A stretch of DNA of 64,000 nt from assembly GCA_015680685.1 (NCBI GenBank), contig MNCI01014774.1:1229863-1293862 (forward strand), in the 5' to 3' direction. Both the position numbers and the translations under genes were made by a program. The notes beneath the pieces are model-generated. The model made no database searches, was not told the DNA's origin, and worked only from the letters and a program-made list of their open reading frames with translations. This DNA is from Gnetum montanum (Eukaryota > Streptophyta > Gnetopsida > Gnetales > Gnetaceae). Within the stretch, counting starts at the first letter, position 1. Each line of letters opens with the position of its first letter. Of this stretch, positions 55,377-64,000 are shown piece after piece.

Positions 55377-56246
55377 TGATGAGCGGTAAGATACCCCTAC
55401 ACTCAACCATACAAATAAGATCATGTACGCACAATTCGGTCAAACTTCGTAGATGAACTAGTTGTGGTATCTAGATAGTTACACGTTGATCGTAGTTCAC
55501 TATCTTCTCACTTGGACTAGTATTTGTTTTGTCACGTATGGTTTAGTCCAGAGTGAGGCGAATGATGTAATCCTAAACTCATGCTACTCCTAGAGATGAT
55601 GGAAAATAATCTTAATTAAGATAATGGACAATGGAAAATGAAATCTATGCTAACCCTAAGTGCGATGAGCATCCATCTTTAATCATCCATATGCATCTTG
55701 GACCTTGTGTACTACTTCTGGGATTACCAAGCACACATTACTTGAGTACTCCTAGATACAGTACTAGGTTACCAAGTAGTTACACTTAAATGTTCATGAT
55801 TAACTCATACTCATTCCATGTTAATTAACAAGGAGTGTAAATGACAATAAAGGAAATATGAATGAAAAATACAATAATAAATAATTAACAATTAAAGTAA
55901 TTAAAAGCTAAGTGAATGCTGCAATGATGGAGTAATCTCAATCTTTATTACCGATCATGTGCATGTCCAAGTACGTCACACTCAAAAAAAGGTTCCGTAC
56001 AATTACAATCATCACACTATGGGCATGCACTAGGGAAAGAACTAAAATTAACTAGAAATTGACAAAAAGACTCTACCCTTAGACTTACCAACTTTCCTCT
56101 TTCCTATGCGTCCAAATTTTATATTTATAGGCCTACACAAGAATCATGATATCGTGTATTTGATATCATTATCCAAGCTACAATATCGCATACCCAATAT
56201 CGAGGCCTGGCAAACCACAACTCATTAAGGTCCCTATAATTCATCA
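55377..56246 (-). repeat. Element F 5' LTR (870 bp)
   Basis: Starts TGATGAGCGGTAAG, ends ATTCATCA. The TATA box is at 56122-56129. The U3 edge has GATATCGTG/AATATCGCA-type repeats like those in A and G. Confidence 0.88.
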
Positions 56247-58061
56247 TGCTTTCCCTACATGGAGATGGCTTAAGAGAATATGACATCAATTTGTAAATCA
56301 TGTGTCATTTGGAAACTAAAATTGAATTTTAACTTAAGTCCAATAAGACCCTCTTAGATTTATTAAACAATAGTAGTTTTCAAATTATTTTTACATAAAT
56401 TCTATCCCATAACTCAATATTGCCTAATGGAATCAAAGTTATGACTTGGGTTTTCTATGCGAGAACTTTTACAACTATGCTAACACTTCATTTTAAGATG
56501 GTAAAACGATTTGGAAAACCAAAAAATGAGTATTTGATAAAGTCCAAATATGATTCCATACACAAAGGTCCTATAAATACTACTCTATGCAATGGTAGAA
56601 GGCACTATTTTGAGTGGATATGGTTACAGTTCTACAATATATGCATCAAAATCTCCCTATTTGCATACTTATGAAATGGATCAAGAATGCAATTGTAGGA
56701 ATCCAAAATCACAATTCACTTCAACACAATTTGAATCAATATTGGAATCTTAATTCTAATTTTAGGTAGGTCTAGGTGATTCTAATTTTTGTTAGTTCTA
56801 GGCCAATTATTTACAATTATAAGTTGCAACTTCAAGTGATTTCAATTCTTTGTTATTTTTTGTCAATAGAAAAGTATACTTTTTAAAATGATTAGAAATT
56901 TAAAATTTTTAATGTTCTTCTAACATAATGATTCCAAACAATTCTAAATTGCAATTCTAAGAAATCTACAATCTAGAATCTTTGGAATGAAAAAATCAAT
57001 TCATAAGGTATTCCAAAATGTAATTTGCCACTTTGTTAAATTTTAAATTTCTATTAAATCAAAGTGTCCATTATGGCTAAAGGATGATGAATTTTTGTCA
57101 TCTCTAATTTTGGTAATTATGGACCCTAATATTTGTTTGTGAGACATTGTAATTGCTAATTAATTGGCACCAATAGTTTGTAACTTTCATCCTCAAGTTT
57201 GAGGCACTAATAGATTAATCCTCATCCTAAATTTTACATTGTAACATGCAAATTGCAGATTGGTTGTTGTCATCAATTGAAGGCTTGGGCAGTTTTTAAT
57301 TACTGATTATGCCTATGGGCTGAGAACCTCTACAAAACAAATAGTTCTAAGCTAAGAGGTGAAAAGTAAGGTAGAAAGTATGGATATTGATAAAATGTCT
57401 TCTTTGGTCTATATGCTTTCATGTGGATGTTTTCCTATTTGCATTAAAAGATTTTACTATATAAATCTTCTCTTCTATATTTTCCTTTTTCTGTGTGCAA
57501 TGCTAAAATCTTTGTCACTATGCATTGAGTTGCAACAAGTTCTTCCTTAAATTCATTAGCCACTGTTTATGGTGATTTAATTTCATTTTAAAAGTCTTGT
57601 AAATTATATTAACTTATTCCTATAAGGTTCATCAACTAAAGCAAAACAAGTTAATACAAATCTCAAAATTAATTTAATTATTAGAAATTATTAAATTTTA
57701 ACTACAATCTGTTATATAATGAAGCCAAATTACTATCCTCTCTTTAATTTTCTATCCCTAAATTACTATCACAACAATTAGTAACAACATCTGTGATTTT
57801 GTGATGGATTACTTGTAATCAATTATGGTTATTTATGCTTAACTAATTGTATTTATCTACCTTAATTGATTGTGCAACTAAGTGTGATTAAAGTCCATAC
57901 CTATAGGATATGTCTACTTAAAATCATTTGATTAATTGCCTATGATTTTTTAGGTGTTGGGTGATGAAGGCTATTTAAGAAAAGGAGAAAAGAGTTGTGA
58001 ATGTACAAGACACACTATTCAAAATTGATAATTTGTTTACTTCTTTATGGATGCTTCCTTT
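56247..58061. other. AT-rich intergenic stretch
   Basis: Apart from a SINE at 56403-56495 I see no gene, LTR or RNA. The frames at 56420-56674, 57359-57550 and 57997-58233 lack family features. Confidence 0.5.
56403..56495 (-). repeat. tRNA-derived SINE, copy S8
   Basis: Minus strand GAAGTGTTAGCATAGTTGTA (box A-like) and AACTTTGATTCC (box B-like) with the linking ATTGAGTTATGGGATAG block. Matches S5 and S7, some 14 kb away. Confidence 0.6.
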
Positions 58062-58949
58062 TGATGAGCGACGAGGTACTCCTATGCTCAACCATATAAA
58101 TACAAGCGTTTCATGCACGATTCGGTCGAATTCCAAGGACAAAGTGCTTATGCGCCCTTGTGGAACAAGGATAGGTTGGTTGATTGTTGTCTTCCCAAGC
58201 TTACCTATATGTCATGATTGTATGGTTAAGTAAGCTTGAGGCATATGATTTTTATAGCTTTTATGTTTTTATGTCCTACGCTAGTAGGGAAGGAGAGAGG
58301 TAACTATGTGACTAATTTAACTTAACTACTCATTACTAAGTTCTAACTAATTCTAACACCAGCATCCGTTCCCACTTGATGTACACATCCTGAACTAGTG
58401 CAACACTACTGGGATTACCAAACGCTAATCGTTGCTAGGTTACCATGCGTTACACGCATGCTCAAAGTGGTCGTGCTTGTGTAATTTAACAATTTGCTAT
58501 ATTGATCAAAATGAATTGCTATGCTAATAATAGAAATGTAAAGTGCATAAAATAAAATAAATACATAAGAAAATAAAATAAAATAAATGCTTAAGAAAAC
58601 AAATCTTAAGTGCTACAAGGATGAATCCAAGAGCTCGTCTTTATTGTCATACACAAGGTGTGCTTAGGTACACAATGCTCGAATAAAGATCCATCCACAC
58701 TTAGACCTCCTACTGCAGGCACTTGGAAAATACTCTAACTTTCAAATAGACTACAAGAGTTTTGCTACTTGATTGCTAAAAGACTTCCTTTTCAATTGGG
58801 CACCTGGGCACTGTATTTATAGGCTTGGGAGCAACTACTCTAATAATTAGAATAAACCACTAGAGTAACTACTCTAATAATTAGAATAAAACCCTAGAGT
58901 AACTGCTCTAATAATTAGAATAAACTGCTAGAGTAACCACTCTCATCAT
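58062..58949 (-). repeat. Element C 3' LTR (888 bp)
   Basis: Starts TGATGAGCGACGAGG and ends CTCATCA. TATA box at 58814-58821. The U3 edge carries about 3.4 units of a 34-bp tandem repeat (58830-58945). Confidence 0.9.
58830..58945. repeat. 34-bp tandem repeat in the element C U3
   Basis: Units contain ACTCTAATAATTAGAATAAA and CTAGAGTAAC. They replace the GATATC-type or GCATCAACG-type short repeats found at the same place in the other LTRs. Confidence 0.85.
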
Positions 58950-58962
58950 ACCCCCACAACTG
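58950..58962 (-). promoter_or_regulatory. Polypurine tract of element C
   Basis: Minus strand AGTTGTGGGGGTA against the 3' LTR. The same core is repeated at 60606-60616 and, with changes, at 59518-59528. Confidence 0.82.
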
Positions 58963-60640
58963 AATGAAAACTTGTCCTCGAGTTCCTTACAAAATATTGG
59001 GAAGGTATGGGATTATTGACTAATTGACAATTGACGGTGGAATAGGATGACAGACTCAACATCCCTGTGATGGATTAATAAGAATATTACAACATTGTGG
59101 TGAACACTCATACATAAATGACATCCAAGCCTTGATTTAGTATCTTGTAGAAAAAGAGAGAGAAAGAAAATGAAGCGTGTTGCCGCCAATGCTAAGATTG
59201 TGCCTTTCGTTGTTCATCCATATCCATGCCACCAGACTTGCTCCTTTCATAAATGCTCCAGTTCCGGTCCATCCTAAGTGCTTCCTCCAAGTCCAGTCCA
59301 TTGTTTGTATGATTTACATATGCACACACAACATAGTCACAAATAAGTAAGGATAGATAAACCATAATGCAGTTGATACCTTGTGTCGATATGAAGCACA
59401 TTGGGTAACTTGTGGTTATGGCAGAAACTGGTTCGGAGATTCATCATAGGTGACTACCCAAGGTGTAGGGATTAGGTGAATAGTAAAATGGAGAAAATTA
59501 AAAAATTTGTGCTAGGGCCCCAACAACTAAGAGTGAACCTCTAGTAGCTATAAGATGGAAAAATATGAGGAACAAGAAAGATGGGAAAAAATAACAACAA
59601 CAACACCAATAAAATGGATGTCATGGATGAGGATGAAATAAGAGATGATTGATTGCAGGAAATGTTTAAAGAAAAGAACTTAACAATTGCACCAAAAAGG
59701 AATGCCAGTGGGTCCTCTCCAAAGCAGGTTCATGCCTTTTATGCCCTGACAAACCCACAAACCAAAGAGTCCATAGGCTCTAAGAATGTCATTTGGAAGC
59801 AAGAGTTAAAAAATTACCCACAAGAATTCACCAAAGAAAAAAAAATGCATCAACCTAGAACAAACTAATGATAAAACTGGCAATGAGGTGGAAAATGGGA
59901 AGAAAGATGGAGAGGAGAGAATGGAATGGAATCCCAATAACAAGGTTGTGTAAAGTCCCTTGTGTATTTTATGGTTAACGTAACTGAGTAGAAATCATCC
60001 CAAATCTAGACTTAAACAAGCCACATCTAGTGACTTTGCATCAACACACTTAACCAATCCATCCATTTGAAGCAACAAGAATGGTACCACAAAGAGTCAC
60101 CACCATTCCGAGAAGAGCGAGATGGAGAAGCAGAAAGTGAGAAAGGGCCTTAGTTAGAGGGAACCTTCAGGCATGGGTAAAATGTCTTTCCAATTCCATA
60201 ACTAGTGCTTGTAGCCCATATTTATTTATTATTTCTAAGGGGTGTGCTTTGAATTCTCACAGCTTTTTTTTTTTTTTTGCATGAGAACCACACCATGCAA
60301 AGACTTATTTTTATTCACTTAGCTTCCCGATTTCTGAACAATGTTAGAATGGTGGAAAATCGAAGAAAAAGCATCCAAGAACCTAAGAGAATGGCGAGCA
60401 CAAATGCATCAAATCCCCTTGAAGTCACATCCTTTTCATCCTTTGAGTCTTTCCTTAGTTTGAAAAGTACCCAGCCACCAATTCATTAACAAGTTTACTT
60501 NTGATGGTATAAAACAAAAAAAAAATAAGAAAAGTTGGAAAAATGTGTAAAACAAAAATTCAAAAAGAACTGAGGGCCTAGAATGGTTAACATAGGTGGC
60601 CATCTCCCCCACAACTAGGCTAGAAGGAGGAGATCCAAAA
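58963..60640. other. Element C noncoding 3' region and spacer
   Basis: Collinear with 2834-4690 of A. Landmarks: GTGGGTCCTCTCCAAAGCAG near 59709 and AAGGGGTGTGCTTTGAATTC near 60236. A single N at 60501 stands where about 270 bp present in A are missing, so it marks a collapsed gap. Confidence 0.7.
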
Positions 60641-60652
60641 TAGTGAGCAAGG

Positions 60653-61850
60653 TTATCCACTAACAAAGGTAGCATGTGTACTAGTTGTCCTAAGCTCATG
60701 AAAAGGTTTGGTTTGTTGCATGTTGACCAACAGTTTCTTGTCCAGGCTCTTAGGTTTGTATATTGTCATGGCCCCTAAAGGAAAAGTTGCATAAATAATA
60801 TAAGGTCCTTCCCACAATGTTTGAAATTTAGTACATAATGGCACATGTGTGGGATTCCAATAGAGAACCTTATCTCTTGGCTGATATTTAACTTTTCTAA
60901 TTCTTAGGTCATGACATTGTTTATTGAAGGCCTTGTGCAATTCATTAGATGACAAGATAGCTAATCAATTTTCATCTAGCAAGTTAAGGGTTACCAACCA
61001 TTGTTTCTATGGTAGATCAAGGTTAAGGTTGAGGTCACATGCTGTGGATAGTGTATAGAACTCAGTTTGAATGGGAAGTGTTGGTAATTTACCATACACA
61101 TACTCATAGGGAAATTAGCCTGTAGGGAGTTTCCATGTGGAGCAGTATGCCCAAAGAGCATCATTCAGTTTAGTGCTCTAATCTCACCTAAACTTGCTAA
61201 TGGTTCTTCTCAATATCTTCATAATCTCCTTGTTGGTGACTTCTGCTTGACCATTCACTTGGGGGTGGTATGGTGTAGTCAATTTATGCTCAACCCCTAA
61301 GCGTTGCATTAATTTTTGAAAAGTTGCACCTGTGAAGTATGTACCATTGTCTGAAATAAGTGCATGCAGCATACCATTACGATTTGTTGTTGAACAAATC
61401 ATGCAGCTATAGATGATGTATAATCTTTAACAGCAGCTACTTTGGCCCATTTTGTTAGGTAATCAATGGCAACAATAATATAAGCTTTTCCATTGGACAT
61501 TGGTGTAATAAGCCCTATAAAATCAATTCCCCAAATGTCAAAGGGTTCTAACGGTTGGATCCATTTTTGCAAACTCTCCATTATAGCAGTCATTCCCCCA
61601 TCACGTTGATAGCACTCATAAGATTGGACAAAACGACAAGCGTCCCGAAATAATGTAAGCCAATAATATCCTACAAGCAAGATCTTGATGGACGTTCATC
61701 TTCTCGCGTAATGACCCCCACAAGGATGCTCATGAGTGTCTTGGAGAACTCGCAGTTGATCTATATGGGGAACACACCATCGAACCAAGCCATCGGGACA
61801 CACTTTGTAAAGTTGCCCATTGATCTCCATAAAGTACTTGGCTCAGTGAA
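60653..61850 (-). pseudogene. Integrase, element C
   Basis: Frames 61399-61680, 61184-61402 and 60653-60955 on the minus strand. C-Y-Q-R-D-G-G near the zinc-binding end, G-I-D-F-I-G-L-I (first Asp), L-I-S-D-N-G-T-Y-F (second Asp), A-E-V-T-N-K-E-I (Glu), and W-E-G-P-Y in the C-terminal domain. All three catalytic acids are present, better than A. Stops separate the pieces. Confidence 0.88.
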
Positions 61851-61854
61851 GAAA

Positions 61855-63263
61855 CTATTGTTTCTTCTTAAGGTTTAACTCTTGTGGTGTTTGTTGGGTG
61901 AGGACATAGGTAAGAATGCTACTATACCAGTTTGTCTCCATGGGTGATTGATTATTCACTACACCAGCAAAGAGGAATTCATCAAGGAAATAATCAGAAA
62001 TTGGATACCCATCCTCTTTGTTGTCCCATCGCAACCGAGATAAATGATCAACAACTACGTTCTTAGTGCCTTTACGATCGATCATTGTAAGATCAAACTC
62101 TTGTAAGGTTACAAGTCATCATATGATACAAGGGCTTACCATTGGCTTATTCATGAGGAACCAAATTGCACTATGATCTATATGTACATATACTTTATAT
62201 CCTAATACATAGTGTCTAAACTTTTCTAGTGCAAACACTACAGCCATTAATTCTTTCTCTATGGTAGTGTAGTTAAGTTGTGCACTAGCGATACTTCTAC
62301 TTGCACAGTGGATGTAATAAGGATGCTTTTAGTCATCTAACTATGTAAGTATGGCTCCTAAGGCATAGTTGGACACGTCATTCATGATATGGAATGGCTT
62401 GAACCAATTAGGAGCTTGTAGAATGGGTGTTTCTACTAGCTTCTACTTTAAAGTTTGGAAAGCTAGTTCACATTCCTTGGTCCATTTGAAAGGTACATCC
62501 TTTTTCGTTAATTTCACCAATGGTTTGGCAACCTTTGAAAAGTTCTCAATAAATCTCCTATAGTAGCCAGTATGTCCAAGGAATGACCGAATATCTTTGA
62601 CAGTTTTCGGTTGACAAGTAATTCCTTGAATAACTTTGATTTTCTCAGGGTCTACCTCTATCCCTGTGTGTGAGATTTTGTGCCCTAGCACTATGCCCTC
62701 TTGGACCATCAAATGGCTTTTCTACTAGTTGAGCCTCAAATTTGTTTCTACACATATTTTTAACACTTGCTCCAACTGGCCCAAGGCTTGATCAAAGTTT
62801 TCTCCATAAGTAGAGAAATCGTCCATAAATACTTCTACACCATTTCCTATTTGCTATTGGAATATGCTTAGAACTAGTTGTTGAAATGTTGCAGGGGCAT
62901 TGCACAAGCCAAATGGCATCTATTTGTATGCAAACATTCCCCAAGGATTAGTGAACATACTCTTGGCTTAGTTTCTCGAGCTATTTGTATTTGATTATAT
63001 CTGCTATATCCATCCAGAAAACTATAGTAGTGATGCCCTACGATGGTGTTTAAGACTTGGTTAACAAATGGCAATAGAAAGTGATCTTTGAATGTTGCCA
63101 TATTCAATAGCCTGAAATCTATGCACATCCTCCATTTGCCTTCCTTTTTAGGCACAATAACTAAGGGGCTAACCCATTCGCTATCAAAAATGGGGTATAT
63201 GAACCTAGCCTTGAGAAGTTGTTCAATTTTTTCCTTAACTACTTGCTTGAGCTTAGGGTTCAA
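61855..63263 (-). pseudogene. Reverse transcriptase and RNase H, element C
   Basis: RT frames at 62874-63263 and 62443-62712, RNase H end at 61855-62085. W-R-M-C-I-D-F-R-L-L-N, Y-S-F-L-D-G-Y-S-R-Y-N-Q-I, and F-M-D-D-F near 62820, the intact catalytic box. A frameshift near 62970 and several stops inactivate it. Confidence 0.88.
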
Positions 63264-63912
63264 TCACCTCTGCGGTTGTCTTCGAGGCTTCATGGAGGGA
63301 TCAATGTAAATTCTATATTAGCATATCCTAGGATCTATTCTAGTTGATTTGGGATATGACCAAGCAAAGGCTTTTGACCATTTATTTATTACCTTTAACA
63401 GTTCTTCTTTCTGTTGAGGAGCAAGCTTACTGTTAATAATTACCAATTTTCTATTTTTAAGAAATGTGTATTCCATACCGATGGGTAATGGTTTCAGCTC
63501 AAGGGGCTCCTGCTTAAATTTTTCAAGGATTTCCAACTTCCCCCAGTTGACATGTTCAAGGTTAAGACTTGGAAGTTGGTAGTGGACTTTCTCTAATGCG
63601 TCTATGCTATCGATGTAAGCATAAGTCAAACCCTCAATTGGTTCCATGCATATGAGTGTACTGCTTTCTTGATCAGTTATCAGCCACTAGGTGCCTTCCT
63701 GTTGTGTGGCTACTGCATACAAGCATCTTTGTATGTTGATCACTTTTGCACACTGATTGCATGTAGGCAATGCTAAACTTTGCACAAACCATGACCTCTA
63801 CATGCAATTACACCATGTGTCACTGTATGCGATGCACAGAAATTTCTTCTTCTTGATCTTTCTGAATGTATTTTCCTTTGATATTTCTAGGGAAAGATTG
63901 TGGATTCCTAGG
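63264..63912 (-). pseudogene. Protease-RT linker and protease end, element C (interrupted)
   Basis: Frame 63318-63647 matches the A linker at 7440-7780 (K-F-K-Q-E-P-L-E-L-K-P-L-P). Sequence to 63912 matches the C-terminal protease part of A (7780-8020). It is cut at CTAGG by the LTR at 63913. Confidence 0.8.
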
Positions 63913-64000
63913 TGATGAGTGGCGAGGTACCCCTACACTCAACCATACGAAATGAGCGTAGCATGCACGATCTGGTTGAACTCTGCAGACTAAATGCCTA
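63913..64000 (-). repeat. LTR of a further A-type element (edge of window)
   Basis: Starts TGATGAGTGGCGAGG and follows the first 88 bases of the A LTR. It lies inside the protease region of C, so it is a separate, younger insertion. The expected target duplicate is CTAGG (63908-63912). Confidence 0.85.

Larger units (their letters stand above)
48369..56246 (-). mobile_element. Element F: shortened Athila-like element with third ORF and partial gag
   Basis: The left LTR (48369-48844, cut by a gap) and right LTR (55377-56246) share start, order and long identical blocks. Between them on the minus strand are PBS, a gag with N-terminal and knuckle parts only, a small protease remnant, the conserved spacer and a third ORF. 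Capsid core, RT, RNase H and integrase are missing, so it could move only with proteins supplied by relatives. No target duplication is evident (AGGTT before, TGCTT after), which may reflect inter-element recombination or later change. Its LTRs form a third subfamily, distinct from A/C and D/E. Confidence 0.82.
58062..63912 (-). mobile_element. Element C: Athila-like retrotransposon of the A type (3' part in window)
   Basis: The left LTR, polypurine tract, spacer, integrase, RNase H, RT and part of protease are present on the minus strand; the rest lies beyond an LTR inserted at 63913. Like A it has no third ORF. The candidate target duplication before the LTR is CCTTT (58057-58061). The RT catalytic box F-M-D-D-F is intact, unlike A, D and E. 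Confidence 0.88.

Noticed and set aside
1-64000. CRISPR arrays, bacterial operons, riboswitches or rRNA
   Set aside because: No regular spacer-repeat array, no prokaryotic gene layout and no rRNA-like sequence; the content is that of plant nuclear repeats.

Overview
The window is repeat-dense plant nuclear DNA. It is AT-rich and poor in CpG, and I find no intact host gene. The elements and PBS are of the plant Athila/Tat-like Ty3/gypsy type, so the source is a seed plant. The old, deeply nested LTR elements and slow clearance suggest a large genome, but the species cannot be read from the sequence. Three runs of N mark assembly gaps.

Layout. (1) 1-1637: the 3' end of a plus-oriented LTR element (G). 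(2) 1638-1811 plus 39690-40145: two halves of a decayed minus-strand LINE ORF1-like reading frame, split by element D. (3) 1812-39684: element D, minus strand, about 13.2 kb of its own sequence, bounded by the 5-bp target duplication TCCAC. D was itself invaded by element A (2044-11875, duplication CTAAG), by a 3085-bp solo-LTR-like element B (11956-15040, duplication CTAAC) and by element E (19132-30914, duplication ACAGG/ATAGG). (4) 40146-48368: noncoding DNA with a cluster of tRNA-derived SINEs, three RTE-type LINE fragments, a hairpin array and small tandem repeats. (5) 48369-56246: element F, a shortened relative that has lost the capsid domain and nearly all of pol but keeps a third ORF. 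(6) 56247-58061: unassigned DNA with one SINE. (7) 58062-63912: element C, related to A, cut in its protease region by another LTR starting at 63913.

How the parts work together. A, C, D, E and F share one plan, read right to left: 5' LTR with TATA box, PBS matching the tRNA-Asp type used by Athila elements, gag, aspartic protease, reverse transcriptase, RNase H, integrase, a conserved noncoding spacer, an optional third ORF, a polypurine tract (PPT) and the 3' LTR. All copies are dead, broken by stops and frameshifts that are mostly transitions, as expected from decay of methylated cytosine.

The most unusual signal is that the PPT core (AGTCATGGGGG on the coding strand) recurs inside each element at fixed points: at the spacer start, at the spacer/integrase border and at the gag/linker border. 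In A all four copies are identical over 11 bases, although two sit in coding sequence in different reading frames and two are noncoding. C has its own variant (AGTTGTGGGGG) at its sites. These motifs bracket the modules that are present or absent between elements, chiefly the third ORF and pol.
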